From: Flavobacteriales bacterium
GTDB lineage: Bacteria > Bacteroidota > Bacteroidia > UBA10329
Assembly (NCBI GenBank): GCA_020635535.1
Contig: JACJZP010000007.1
Span: forward strand, 62,001-126,000
Reading direction: 5' to 3'
Length of the DNA stretch: 64,000 nucleotides
In this document: positions 25,823 through 35,103 of the stretch, piece by piece
Numbering within the stretch: the stretch's first letter is position 1
Layout: every line of letters starts with the position of its first letter
Made by a program: the position numbers and the translations under genes
The notes under the pieces: generated by a model
Told to the model about the DNA's origin: nothing
Seen by the model: the letters and a program-made list of their open reading frames with translations, nothing else
Databases searched by the model: none

Positions 25823-26988
25823 GCGCAGAGATCTTTCCACTTGCCGCCACTACCCTGTCCGGATTTGAAGAAATCCTTGCAGACGAATTGCGTTCGTTCG
25901 GTGCAAGAGATGTACAGATAGGAAGGCGCGCAGTGACTTTTCAAGGTGATCTGGGCTTTATTTATAAGGTCAACTTCCGTTCGCGTTTGGCGCTACGCGT
26001 TCTTAAGCCTATCAAATCGTTTGTTGCCATAAACGAAGAGGCATACTACGCTCGCATACGGTCTTTTGCTTGGGAAAAGATCATCAAGCCAGAGAACACA
26101 ATGGCCATCAGGGTAGCTCTCAACTCGCAAACGTTTCGTCATTCACATTTCATGGCGCAGAAGGCGAAAGATGCCATAGTAGATAGAATTCGGGAGAAAA
26201 CCGGTGACCGACCGAACGTTGATACAGATAAGCCGGATGTTCCTATCCATATTTACATTGAACGGGAATTTGTCACCATTTCCATGGATTCAACTGGCGA
26301 TTCTTTGCACATGCGTGGCTACCGACAGATAACCGGACAAGCTCCATTGAACGAGGTTCTTGCAGCTGGAATTGTTGAACTTTCAGAATGGGATCCGACA
26401 ACTCCATTCTATGATGGCATGTGCGGTTCTGGAACTTTGGCCATTGAAGCGGCCATTAAGGGTTTGAACATGCCTCCTGGACTTTTCAGAAAACAGGGAT
26501 ACGCATTTGAGAAGTGGCCAGATTTTGACAAAGCATTGTTCGATACCATCGTTGAAAGCTCATTGGACAGAATGTCCGACCTAAAACTGCAGATCTATGC
26601 CTCCGATGACAGTTCGAACGTGGTTGCAAAGGCAAAAAAGAACATTTACAATGCCGAGCTTGAAGATGAAATTGAGGTTTCTCACCTCAACTTCTTCGAC
26701 CTGAAACCGAAAGGAAAACGTGGTACGGTTGTTCTGAACCCACCTTATGGTGAGCGTATGGATAAAGAGAACATTGACGAACTCTACCAGAAGTTGGGCG
26801 ATGCCTTCAAACAGAACTGGCAAGGACACACATGTTTTATCTTCTCTGGAAATTTGGGTGCATTGAAAAAGGTTGGCCTCAGATCATCCTCCAAAAAAGA
26901 GTTGTTCAACGGCTCAATAGAATGTCGTTTAGCTCGATTTGACGTTTATGAAGGTTCCAAAAAACACCGCACTGATGATCCGAGTTAA
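25819..26988 (+). CDS. THUMP-domain 23S rRNA guanine methyltransferase (RlmL N-terminal type)
   Basis: 389 residues with a GTG start overlapping the previous stop. Residues ~1-165 include a THUMP RNA-binding domain (FEEILADELRSFGA at the N-terminus). A Rossmann-like SAM domain follows, with FYDGMCGSGTLAIEAA (~200) and the catalytic NPPYGERM motif (~310). Family members methylate N2 of a guanine in 23S rRNA (G2445 in E. coli, where the domain is fused to RlmK; here the second methyltransferase half is absent). The target position is inferred. Confidence 0.88.
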   Translation: MSAEIFPLAATTLSGFEEILADELRSFGARDVQIGRRAVTFQGDLGFIYKVNFRSRLALRVLKPIKSFVAINEEAYYARIRSFAWEKIIKPENTMAIRVALNSQTFRHSHFMAQKAKDAIVDRIREKTGDRPNVDTDKPDVPIHIYIEREFVTISMDSTGDSLHMRGYRQITGQAPLNEVLAAGIVELSEWDPTTPFYDGMCGSGTLAIEAAIKGLNMPPGLFRKQGYAFEKWPDFDKALFDTIVESSLDRMSDLKLQIYASDDSSNVVAKAKKNIYNAELEDEIEVSHLNFFDLKPKGKRGTVVLNPPYGERMDKENIDELYQKLGDAFKQNWQGHTCFIFSGNLGALKKVGLRSSSKKELFNGSIECRLARFDVYEGSKKHRTDDPS

Positions 26989-29503
26989 ACTGCTATTCTT
27001 TTTGACATTGGGAATCTCGTTGAATTCGGTCGCTCAGAATTGGCGGGAAATGATCAATGATCCTGCCATTAACTTTCGTGATGTGCAGGATGCTTTTTAT
27101 GCCGAATTTGGAGATTCCGTTGGCGGGAAAGGAACTGGTTGGAAACAATTCAAGCGCTGGGAGTGGTTCATGGAGCAACGTTTGAATGACGAAGGCGAAA
27201 TGCCAAACCACCGTTTGATCTATGAAGAGTTGAAGCGTGCACAATTGCAACAGCAATTCCGTGGTGGCAGTGGTAACTGGCAACTTATTGGCCCCATTGA
27301 TGAACCACAGAACCATTCAGGTCAATCCATTGGACGTGTATCTGCCATAGCTTTTCATCCAACAGATACAAATCAAATGTGGGCCGGTGCGCCTTCTGGA
27401 GGCTTATGGAAATCGGTAGATAATGGCCAATCTTGGGAAACCCTGACAGATGACCTCCCGAACTTGGGTGTTTCAGAGGTGGTGGTTCATCCGTACTTTC
27501 CAGATACAATGTATCTCAGTACGGGAGATGGCAGCTCAAGTGATACTTACACCTATGGTGTCTTAAAATCTGTTGATGGAGGACAAACTTGGGACACCAC
27601 TGGTCTGAGCTTTGGTCTTAGTCAGTCACGAAATATCAGAAGGCTTCTACTCGATTCTTCCAACACAAATGTGCTCATTGCGGCAGCAACCAATGGCATA
27701 TACAGAAGTGCCGATGCAGGGGTTACCTGGAGTCAGGTTCAAGCAGGAAATTTCTGCGATCTTGAGTTCAAACCATCAAATAGCGACACGGTTTATGCTT
27801 CAAGAGCAAACTCATCAGGCCCACCATTCTTCATTTCCTATGATAATGGCCAATCTTGGAATGCCAGCTCAAACGGAATGAGCGCTTCAGGTATTTCAAG
27901 AATGAAGATCGCAGTTTCGCCTAACGACCCGAATGTTGTTTACGCTGTAGCCGGAGCAAATGACCAAAGTCTTGAAGGAGTTTACCGATCATCAGATTCT
28001 GGTGAAAATTGGTCTTTGCAGACCAACACTCCGAATATGATGAGCGGAGATCAATTTGGAGCTGAAGGTGGCGGCCAAGCCTGGTACTCAATGGATATTG
28101 CGGTAGATCCATTCAATGTCAATCACGTTAAAGTTGGGGGCATTAATGTTTGGGAGTCTTTTGATGGAGGTTCAACCTTCCAGCTGGATGCGCATTGGAC
28201 CGGAGCAAATGGAACATATGTCCATGCCGATCAACATAGATTGATCTTCCATCCATCCACCGGTCAGTTTTATGCTGGCAATGATGGTGGCGTTTACAGA
28301 CGGTCTTACTACTTCAATGGTTATGAGATCATCAGCACTGAAATGTCCATCACACAGTTTTACCGATTAGCAAACTCCGCCTCAGACCCAACAATAATTA
28401 TGGGTGGAGCTCAGGACAATGGTACTTTCCGTTGGAAAAATACACTTTGGCAGGCCGTATTTGGAGGCGATGGAATGGAAACAATGATTCACCCTTCCAA
28501 TCCGAATATCGTGTATTGCACCATACAGCGCGGAGAACTGCACAAAAGCTTGGATGGAGGGAATGATTTTGGAGACAATATAGCACCGGCAGAAGGTGCA
28601 TGGGTTACTCCATTCATGATGGAACCCGGAGAACCGGAAGTGATATATGCTGCATCCGGCAGTAAAGTTTACAGGTCAGACCAAGGTGGTGCCGGATGGT
28701 GGGAATTCTCCCCCACAATTGCCTCATTGAATTCTGGTCCACTGGTGCTCTTGGATGTTGCTCATTCAAATACCGAGTTTGTGGTTTCAGGTTCAAGTAG
28801 AACGCTTTATCTCACTAAGGATCTGGGCTCAAATTGGAGCAACATCGTTTCAGGACTGCCTGCGCTTAATATGACCTACGTTGCTTTTGACCCGCTGGAT
28901 GAAAACACCATATGGGTTACCATGTCTGGCTACACTGATGGTAAAAAAGTTTATCGAACCCAAGATGCCGGTGAAACATGGGAAAACATGACCATGAATC
29001 TTCCAAACCTTCCGGCCAACTGCATAGAAATTGAACGAAGCTCAACCGGAGGAGTTTATGTTGGCACTGACGTGGGAGTATATTACTGGGACAGAGACCT
29101 TACCGAATGGGAACCCTATATGACCGGGCTTCCTAATGTGATAGTGAACGAATTGGAAATACAGGAAGATGCCAATATGATACGTGCTGCCACATACGGT
29201 CGCGGCATTTGGGAGTCTGAAACAAGGAACTTCATCAATGTTGGAATTAATGAATTTCCAACAGAAATATCGAAGGTTAAGATCTGGCCAAACCCGGTTC
29301 AAGACAATCTGAACATTTTGTTTGAGGTCAGTGGATCGGATTTCGATATAGTTGATGCCTATGGCCGCACCGTTAGAGCTTCTGTTAATGCATCTCAAAA
29401 AAAATCTTTGCAAATAGACATCCAACGACTTGCAAATGGCGTCTATTACCTGAGGTCTGCATCAGGTAAACTTATTGGCAGATTTATTGCAGAAACGCAA
29501 TGA
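26975..29503 (+). CDS. Secreted BNR/Asp-box beta-propeller protein with T9SS type A sorting domain
   Basis: 842 residues from the ATG that opens MIRVKLLFFLTLG, which gives a clean signal peptide ending SVAQ; earlier starts only add a hydrophilic tail. It overlaps the methyltransferase by 14 bases. Many Asp-box/BNR motifs (SVDNGQSWETL, SVDGGQTWDTT, SSDSGENWSL, TQDAGETWENM) indicate sortilin-like multi-bladed propellers through ~100-740. The last ~80 residues form a T9SS type A sorting domain (KIWPNPVQDNLNI ... LANGVYYLRS), so the protein is exported by the type IX system and attached or released at the cell surface. Ligand or enzyme activity is unknown; sialidase residues were not recognised. 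Confidence 0.88.
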   Translation: MIRVKLLFFLTLGISLNSVAQNWREMINDPAINFRDVQDAFYAEFGDSVGGKGTGWKQFKRWEWFMEQRLNDEGEMPNHRLIYEELKRAQLQQQFRGGSGNWQLIGPIDEPQNHSGQSIGRVSAIAFHPTDTNQMWAGAPSGGLWKSVDNGQSWETLTDDLPNLGVSEVVVHPYFPDTMYLSTGDGSSSDTYTYGVLKSVDGGQTWDTTGLSFGLSQSRNIRRLLLDSSNTNVLIAAATNGIYRSADAGVTWSQVQAGNFCDLEFKPSNSDTVYASRANSSGPPFFISYDNGQSWNASSNGMSASGISRMKIAVSPNDPNVVYAVAGANDQSLEGVYRSSDSGENWSLQTNTPNMMSGDQFGAEGGGQAWYSMDIAVDPFNVNHVKVGGINVWESFDGGSTFQLDAHWTGANGTYVHADQHRLIFHPSTGQFYAGNDGGVYRRSYYFNGYEIISTEMSITQFYRLANSASDPTIIMGGAQDNGTFRWKNTLWQAVFGGDGMETMIHPSNPNIVYCTIQRGELHKSLDGGNDFGDNIAPAEGAWVTPFMMEPGEPEVIYAASGSKVYRSDQGGAGWWEFSPTIASLNSGPLVLLDVAHSNTEFVVSGSSRTLYLTKDLGSNWSNIVSGLPALNMTYVAFDPLDENTIWVTMSGYTDGKKVYRTQDAGETWENMTMNLPNLPANCIEIERSSTGGVYVGTDVGVYYWDRDLTEWEPYMTGLPNVIVNELEIQEDANMIRAATYGRGIWESETRNFINVGINEFPTEISKVKIWPNPVQDNLNILFEVSGSDFDIVDAYGRTVRASVNASQKKSLQIDIQRLANGVYYLRSASGKLIGRFIAETQ

Positions 29504-29565
29504 ACAATTGAAGAATGTGTAAGTTTAGTGTTCAAACATCAATTTAAAACCAATTAATCATTAAC

Positions 29566-30159
29566 ATGAAAAAGCAACTAGCAATCTTATCAGGAATCAT
29601 GGCTTTCATGGTACTTGTGGCATTCAAACCCACTTCAGTATCAGACGGTTTTTATACGATAGATACCGAGCAAAGTGTGGTAAACTGGGTAGGCTCCAAG
29701 ATCACTGGAAAAACACACACAGGAACTGTGAAACTTGTTGAAGGAGGACTGATGGTCGCAGGAGGAAAGGTTGATCATGGCAAATTCACCATTGACATGA
29801 CCTCGATCAATGTGACCGACCTTGATGGTGACATGAAACAAAAATTGGAAGGTCACCTTAAAAATGACGATTTCTTTGCCGTTGATAAACACAAAACTGC
29901 ACGTCTGGTAATTGTTGATGTAAGAGGTGACGAGCTGACGGCAGAACTTACCATAAAGGGAATCACCAATAAAGTTACTTTTCCGGCAAAAGTTGTATTC
30001 AGCGATAACGGAACCATGACTGCTACTGCGAAGATCGAAGTGGACCGCTCTAAATTCGATGTGCGTTACGGCTCTGGCTCATTCTTCGATGACCTTGGAG
30101 ATAAAGCAATCGATGACATCATTAAATTTGAAGTTAAGCTTGTAGGAAAAGCAAGTTGA
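29566..30159 (+). CDS. YceI-family periplasmic lipid-binding protein
   Basis: 197 residues with a signal peptide (MKKQLAILSGIMAFMVLVAF). The YceI pattern is clear: YTIDTEQSVVNWVGSKITGK near the N-terminus, then HLKNDDFFAVDKHKTA, ELTIKGITNKVTFP and SKFDVRYGS. YceI proteins have a lipocalin-like barrel that binds isoprenoid quinones or other amphiphiles. It stands alone and is followed by a strong terminator. Confidence 0.92.
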   Translation: MKKQLAILSGIMAFMVLVAFKPTSVSDGFYTIDTEQSVVNWVGSKITGKTHTGTVKLVEGGLMVAGGKVDHGKFTIDMTSINVTDLDGDMKQKLEGHLKNDDFFAVDKHKTARLVIVDVRGDELTAELTIKGITNKVTFPAKVVFSDNGTMTATAKIEVDRSKFDVRYGSGSFFDDLGDKAIDDIIKFEVKLVGKAS

Positions 30160-30181
30160 CCAAACAACAAGTGCCATTGAT

Positions 30182-30207
30182 AGCCCCGATGATCGGGGCT
30201 TTTTTTT
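30182..30207 (+). terminator. Rho-independent terminator
   Basis: AGCCCCGA, loop TGA, TCGGGGCT, then a seven-T run. Ends the YceI transcript. The promoter box of the next gene begins five bases later. Confidence 0.9.
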
Positions 30208-30211
30208 GCTC

Positions 30212-30219
30212 TACATTTG
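30212..30219 (+). promoter_or_regulatory. -7 box TACATTTG, leaderless start
   Basis: TACATTTGC sits just after the terminator. The ATG at 30224 follows 5 bases after the box, so the transcript probably starts at or next to the start codon. Confidence 0.65.
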
Positions 30220-30223
30220 CCGC

Positions 30224-31399
30224 ATGCCAACCGAACGCGAACGATTGCTTCAGCACCTCGCTCCTACTTCCAACAGCCCTATAGGTTTGGAAATTTCAAG
30301 AGCCGAAGGGGTTTATATGTTCGACCCGAGCGGAAGAAGATACCTCGACCTTATTGCTGGAATTTCAGTGAGCAATGTAGGCCACAGACATCCGAAGGTG
30401 GTGGAAGCCATAAAGACACAGGCCGATAAGCATTTGCACTTGATGGTCTACGGAGAATATGTTCAATCTCCTCAGATACGGTTTGCCAATGAACTTACAG
30501 AGGTGCTTCCGCCAAATTTGAACTCTGTCTATTTCGTGAATTCAGGAAGCGAGGCAGTAGAGGGCGCTATCAAATTGGCAAGAAAAGCTACAGCCAGAAA
30601 AGGCCTCATCTGTTTTGAAAACGCATATCACGGCAGTTCTAATGGAGCATTGAGCCTCATGGGAAATGAAGAGTTCAAACATCCATTCTACCCACTGTTG
30701 CCCGAAACCTCAACCATTAGGCACAACAATTTTGATGACCTGAAAGCCATTACCAAAGAGACGGCTGCCGTTTTCTTGGAAACCATTCAGGGCGAAGCAG
30801 GTATTCGAGTTCCGAGCGCAGATTTCATGCAAGCACTTCGTAAGCAGTGCAATGATACTGGAGCACTGTTGGTCCTTGATGAGATTCAATGTGGTTTTGG
30901 CCGAACGGGGAAAATGTTCGCATTTGAGCATTTCGATATTGTACCAGATATTCTCTTGCTTGCCAAAGGAATGGGCGGAGGTATGCCTATCGGTGCATTC
31001 ATTGCGTCCAAAGAGCTAATGTCAACCCTGAGTCACAATCCGATACTCGGTCACATCACAACATTTGGCGGCCACCCTGTCTCTTGCGCAGCAGGTTCGG
31101 CCTGTCTATCTGTCATACGCGAAAATGATCTGGCTCAAGAAGCCGAGAGAAAAGGACAGCTTTTCCGGAAGCTACTGACAAACAATGAGGTACGGGAAAT
31201 ACGCGGCAAAGGATTGATGCTTGCCGTACAACTGCGAGATAGTGAGCAGTTATTTGCCGCCATTGATCGCTGTATAGAAAATGGCATTGTAACAGATTGG
31301 TTCCTTTTTTGTGATAGCGCGATGCGCATAGCCCCACCACTTACCATATCGGAGGAGGAAATTGCTGAGGCATGCCGAATTATTAATGAATCCATATAA
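30224..31399 (+). CDS. Class III (ornithine/acetylornithine-type) aminotransferase
   Basis: 391 residues from the ATG of MPTERERLLQHL; a TTG six codons earlier lies on top of the promoter. This is a PLP enzyme of fold type I: LDEIQCGFGRTGKMFAFEH carries the cofactor Asp, and the Schiff-base Lys is in LLAKGMGGGMPIGAF. FVNSGSEAVEGAIKLAR contacts the PLP phosphate. The family includes acetylornithine, succinylornithine and GABA aminotransferases; no arginine-pathway genes lie nearby to settle the substrate. The TraB-family gene starts 7 bases downstream and is probably co-transcribed. Confidence 0.88.
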   Translation: MPTERERLLQHLAPTSNSPIGLEISRAEGVYMFDPSGRRYLDLIAGISVSNVGHRHPKVVEAIKTQADKHLHLMVYGEYVQSPQIRFANELTEVLPPNLNSVYFVNSGSEAVEGAIKLARKATARKGLICFENAYHGSSNGALSLMGNEEFKHPFYPLLPETSTIRHNNFDDLKAITKETAAVFLETIQGEAGIRVPSADFMQALRKQCNDTGALLVLDEIQCGFGRTGKMFAFEHFDIVPDILLLAKGMGGGMPIGAFIASKELMSTLSHNPILGHITTFGGHPVSCAAGSACLSVIRENDLAQEAERKGQLFRKLLTNNEVREIRGKGLMLAVQLRDSEQLFAAIDRCIENGIVTDWFLFCDSAMRIAPPLTISEEEIAEACRIINESI

Positions 31400-31406
31400 A
31401 CCTAAA

Positions 31407-32270
31407 ATGAATAGATTTTTCTCTGGCCTCGCGGCCTCGCTCATTGTCATCGGCTCTTCAATCGGAAGCTTTGCTCAAGAAACCAATTCACTGCTCTGGA
31501 AAGTTTCCGGAAAAGACATGAACAAGCCATCTTACCTGTTCGGTACCATACACATGCTACCGCAAGACAAGTATTTCTTCACCGAAAAAATGCAGGAAGC
31601 CTTTAATAGCAGTGATGTTCTGGCCCTTGAGGCAGAGCTCGAAGTTCCGTTGGCAGAGCAAATGAAAATGGCTTCGCAAATGATCATGCCCGAAGGCAAA
31701 AGTTGGGCTGACTATATGACTGCTGATGAATATGCGTTGGTAAAATCCGCTTTTGTAGACTCACTTGGCATTAAAGAGAAAAAGGTGGACAAGTATTCAA
31801 AGATCAGACCCATTTACATAAGCGGCCTGATAATGAATGAGCTCTTAGGAAAGGTTAAGATGTATGAACAGGAATTAACCTCCATTGCCAAGAAAGACAG
31901 TAAAGAGATAATTGGCCTTGAAACGATACAGGAACAGATGGAAATCGTTTCCAATATCCCTATTGAAGATCAGATCGATGATCTTAAATCGACAACTGCA
32001 AGCATGATGCGTGATTACAATGAGATGCTGGATGCTTACATTGCTCAAGATCTAAAGGCACTTGAAGCTACTTCTCAAGAAAGTGAATCGTTCGATAAGA
32101 TGGAAGCAAAACTACTTACGGAACGCAATGATCGCTGGACAAAGGCAATTCAGGAGAAGTTGGGTGATAAATCTTACTTCTTTGCAGTTGGAGCTATGCA
32201 TCTGGTTGGAGAAAGCGGTCTTATCAATCAGTTGCAAAAAGCAGGTTATTCCGTTGAGGCGGTGAAATAA
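31407..32270 (+). CDS. TraB/GumN family protein
   Basis: 287 residues from the ATG of MNRFFSGLAASLIV, which yields a signal peptide ending SFAQ; upstream starts would overlap the aminotransferase. Family motifs: SYLFGTIHMLPQDKYFF near residue 35, DVLALEAELE and the C-terminal FFAVGAMHLVGESGLINQL. The conserved GxxH and GAxHL elements resemble those of the TIKI/TraB metalloprotease clan, so hydrolase activity in the periplasm is possible but not shown. Confidence 0.85.
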   Translation: MNRFFSGLAASLIVIGSSIGSFAQETNSLLWKVSGKDMNKPSYLFGTIHMLPQDKYFFTEKMQEAFNSSDVLALEAELEVPLAEQMKMASQMIMPEGKSWADYMTADEYALVKSAFVDSLGIKEKKVDKYSKIRPIYISGLIMNELLGKVKMYEQELTSIAKKDSKEIIGLETIQEQMEIVSNIPIEDQIDDLKSTTASMMRDYNEMLDAYIAQDLKALEATSQESESFDKMEAKLLTERNDRWTKAIQEKLGDKSYFFAVGAMHLVGESGLINQLQKAGYSVEAVK

Positions 32271-32295
32271 CCATCTTTGTCAACCAAGAAAATAA

Positions 32296-32835
32296 GTGGT
32301 TTTGAACAGAACAGCACAGTTAAAAGACAAGCGGTATCAGAAAACGCTATCCTTCATGAAACGAAATCTGAAGGATGGCGTCAAATTGCTGGATCTTGGT
32401 ACTGAAAATCCATTTACACCATATTTGAAAGAGGCAGGATATTCAGTTGTAAACACCCAAGGAGAGAATCTCGATACCGATTATCAGAAATACACTGATA
32501 CTGATGCAGAATGCGTAACAGCATTCGAGATCTTTGAACATATGCTGGCTCCATTCAACATTCTTAATGGGCTGAAAACAAAGAAACTGATCGCCTCGGT
32601 TCCGCTAAAACTGTGGTTTGCAGATGCTTACTGGAATGACAAGGATGATTGGGATAAGCATTATCATGAATTTGAACCAAAACAGTTCGACTTTCTGCTT
32701 GAGAAAACAGGATGGAAAATCAAGGATAGCGAGCTTTGGACCTCGGCCGACTGGAATCAACTTGGAATCCGTCCTCTGTTAAGACACTTCACCCCGCGTT
32801 ACTATATTGTTTATTGCGAGCGGGAAGCTCAGTAG
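32296..32835 (+). CDS. SAM-dependent methyltransferase-like protein
   Basis: 179 residues. The probable start is GTG (VLNRTAQLKDKRYQ); a TTG two codons later is an alternative. The class I Rossmann pattern is present in shortened form: VKLLDLGTENPFTPYLKEAG (motif I lacks the usual GxGxG), then AFEIFEHMLAPFNIL. The C-terminus has HEFEPKQFDFLLEKTGWKI, typical of Methyltransf_11-like enzymes. Substrate unknown. It overlaps the convergent CoA-binding gene by 7 bases. Confidence 0.7.
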   Translation: MVLNRTAQLKDKRYQKTLSFMKRNLKDGVKLLDLGTENPFTPYLKEAGYSVVNTQGENLDTDYQKYTDTDAECVTAFEIFEHMLAPFNILNGLKTKKLIASVPLKLWFADAYWNDKDDWDKHYHEFEPKQFDFLLEKTGWKIKDSELWTSADWNQLGIRPLLRHFTPRYYIVYCEREAQ

Positions 32836-33188
32836 TTTCCTAAGCTGAGCATTACAAGCGTACAGGCAACTTCAACCTCAATTCCTTGTTTTCGCAGCAA
32901 TTCCATGAACTGCTGATTTTCGGTTCCCGGATTGAAGATCACCCTCTTTGGATTCAATTGGATGATCTTTGAATAGAACTCCTGTTGGCGCATTGGATTC
33001 AGGTAAAGCGTTACCGTGTGGAATTCTTCACTTGGCCATTCCGTATGTATAGGAACACCCATTATTTCTGCCGTTTGCAGTCCGAACGCATAGACCGAAT
33101 GACCATGATGTTTCAACCTTACCACAGCTTCATATGAGTAGCGGTCAGGTTTCGGACTTGCTCCTACCACCAATGTCTTCTTGTCCAT
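32829..33188 (-). CDS. CoA-binding domain protein (YccU-like)
   Basis: 119 residues from the ATG of MDKKTLVVGASPKPDRYS; the longer frame upstream runs through tRNA-Ser and is spurious. A Rossmann-like CoA-binding fold is indicated by TLVVGASPKPDRYSYEAV, then GVPIHTEW and VIFNPGTENQQFMELL. It matches the size of stand-alone YccU-like domains, whose function is not well defined. The tRNA-Ser terminator lies just upstream. Confidence 0.85.
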   Translation of the reverse strand: MDKKTLVVGASPKPDRYSYEAVVRLKHHGHSVYAFGLQTAEIMGVPIHTEWPSEEFHTVTLYLNPMRQQEFYSKIIQLNPKRVIFNPGTENQQFMELLRKQGIEVEVACTLVMLSLGNY

Positions 33189-33211
33189 TATACGTTCAAA
33201 GTTGGGTGAAA

Positions 33212-33242
33212 CAAAAATTCCCTTCCGAAACCGGAAGGGAAT
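33212..33242 (-). terminator. Terminator of tRNA-Ser
   Basis: On the minus strand ATTCCCTTCCG, loop GTTT, CGGAAGGGAAT and a T-run. It lies between the tRNA-Ser gene and the CoA-binding gene. Confidence 0.85.
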
Positions 33243-33251
33243 CTGTTCACT

Positions 33252-33339
<88 letters not shown>

Positions 33340-33344
33340 GAGCG

Positions 33345-33352
33345 CAAAAGTA
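33345..33352 (-). promoter_or_regulatory. -7 box TACTTTTG abutting tRNA-Ser
   Basis: The minus strand reads TACTTTTGCGCTC and then the mature 5' G of tRNA-Ser, only 6 bases from the box. A promoter so close would start transcription at or almost at the mature end. Confidence 0.5.
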
Positions 33353-33429
33353 AAAGTTTTTCAATTCGTAGAACTGTAATTTAACAAGTCAATATGTTGA
33401 GCATTTATTTCGTTTCGTTGTTCTAGTGG

Positions 33430-33437
33430 TAACTTTG
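33430..33437 (+). promoter_or_regulatory. -7 box TAACTTTG, leaderless start
   Basis: TAACTTTGC stands 6 bases before the ATG at 33443. No well-spaced -33 TTG was found. Confidence 0.6.
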
Positions 33438-33442
33438 CATTC

Positions 33443-35071
33443 ATGATTCGGTTGATGTTAATACTTTCAGGTGTTTCAGCCCTGTTCTCGGGTTCAGCAA
33501 TTGCGCAGAATCTGAAGGCAGAATTCGCTATGGCAGAATTTCTTGCTCCCGATGAAGGACCTTATTTGGAAACGTACTTGAAATTGAAAGGAAACAGCCT
33601 GGTTCAAGAACAAACAGAAGAAGGCAGCTTTTCAGAAGTTCTGATCACGTACCATGTTTCAAAAGGTGTGTGGGTTCCTTTTAAAGACGCGTACAAGGTG
33701 AAAGGTCCAGTAAACAAGCATGGAGTATATCCATTGGATTTTATTGATCAAAGAAGAATTCCGCTTAAACCTGGAGAATATCAGCTGGAAGTAACAATTG
33801 ATGATCTGAAGGATTCAACGGATTTCATTGCCAAGGTCAGTCAGACCATTGTTATTGAGAAAAAAGGTAGACTGGTGCCCGACACTACCGATATGAATTC
33901 AATTCTGCCAGATGAGGCTCCGTTAGGAAGCTTAACGCCCAAGATCTATAAGGCAGGCTACTTTCTTTCTGATATTCAGCTGGTTGATAGTTATAACAAA
34001 ACCACAAGTCCGAATATTCTGACCAAAGCCGGATACGACCTGATTCCCTACACCTCGAATTTTTATCCTGAAGGAAAAGATAAGATCGGGCTGTATTTCG
34101 AAGTTTACAATACCATTGAGTACTTCAATAGCAAGTATTATCTGGGTCTACAGCCGTCAAACCCCGAAGGAAACGGACAGCGGAACAAAGAATTCCTGGT
34201 CAACATCTTTATTCAGAATGCTGACAATGGAAAGGTAGTTGAGGGACTGAGGAAATTCTTTAAGCGAGAACCTAAAGAGGTAGTTCCGGTATTGCATTCA
34301 TTTCCAATTGATCAACTGGCATCCGGCAATTACGATATCGTTGTTGAGATCAGAGACCGCCAGAACACCCTTCTTGATAGGAGAATCGGTTTTTTCCAAC
34401 GTTCTAACAATGCAATTGAACCAGAACCTGTGGAATACCTTTCGCAAAACGAAAATGAAAAGGAATTTATCGGTTCATGGGTGAGCAAGTATCAAGATCC
34501 AGACCTACTAAAGGAATACTTACGCTGCCTCCACCCTATTTCATCTCAGCTGGAAATTTCGCAAGTGAACACACGAATGAATTTCAGAGACCGGAACATG
34601 ATGCAGGAGTTTCTTTACTACTTCTGGAAAACCCGAAATCCTGAAGACCCAGAAGCTGCCTGGTTAAAATATTTGGCTCAGGTAGAAAAAGTGAATGCAA
34701 ACTACTCTACCAACATAAAAAAGGGATACGATACAGACCGCGGGCGGGTATACCTACAGTATGGTCCACCTAATACCATTTCTCCAAACTACTTTGAACC
34801 AGACACCTACCCTTACGAGATCTGGCACTACTATGTACTGCGAGATTTTAAAAGTGCAGAACAGACCAATAAGAAGTTCGTGTTTGCCAATGTGGAACGA
34901 GGCACGGAAGAGTTCCGTCTGATTCATTCTGATGCTAAGAATGAGATAACCAACCGCAGATGGCAATATGATCTGCAAAGTAGAAGTTCGCAGACCATTG
35001 ACCTGGATGTGGAGGAAGGTGGAGACCAGTATGGTGGTCGTTCAAAAGATTTTTTCAGGAATCCTTATTGA
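33443..35071 (+). CDS. GWxTD-domain secreted protein
   Basis: 542 residues with a signal peptide ending SAIAQ. The C-terminal ~180 residues match the Bacteroidota/Chlorobi GWxTD domain: FLYYFWKTRNPEDPEAAWLKYLAQVEK, then GYDTDRGRVYLQYGPPN, where the signature Trp is replaced by Tyr. Before it lies a ~330-residue beta-rich region. The family is of unknown function and is found near surface and gliding genes. The GT2 gene begins 32 bases downstream, so the two may be co-transcribed. Confidence 0.8.
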   Translation: MIRLMLILSGVSALFSGSAIAQNLKAEFAMAEFLAPDEGPYLETYLKLKGNSLVQEQTEEGSFSEVLITYHVSKGVWVPFKDAYKVKGPVNKHGVYPLDFIDQRRIPLKPGEYQLEVTIDDLKDSTDFIAKVSQTIVIEKKGRLVPDTTDMNSILPDEAPLGSLTPKIYKAGYFLSDIQLVDSYNKTTSPNILTKAGYDLIPYTSNFYPEGKDKIGLYFEVYNTIEYFNSKYYLGLQPSNPEGNGQRNKEFLVNIFIQNADNGKVVEGLRKFFKREPKEVVPVLHSFPIDQLASGNYDIVVEIRDRQNTLLDRRIGFFQRSNNAIEPEPVEYLSQNENEKEFIGSWVSKYQDPDLLKEYLRCLHPISSQLEISQVNTRMNFRDRNMMQEFLYYFWKTRNPEDPEAAWLKYLAQVEKVNANYSTNIKKGYDTDRGRVYLQYGPPNTISPNYFEPDTYPYEIWHYYVLRDFKSAEQTNKKFVFANVERGTEEFRLIHSDAKNEITNRRWQYDLQSRSSQTIDLDVEEGGDQYGGRSKDFFRNPY

Positions 35072-35103
35072 TCATTAGCGATCGATCTTGCACCTTGCAC
35101 GCT

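Noticed and set aside
26939..26974. Earlier starts of the BNR-repeat protein
   Set aside because: They add a hydrophilic stretch before the signal peptide and increase the overlap with the methyltransferase.
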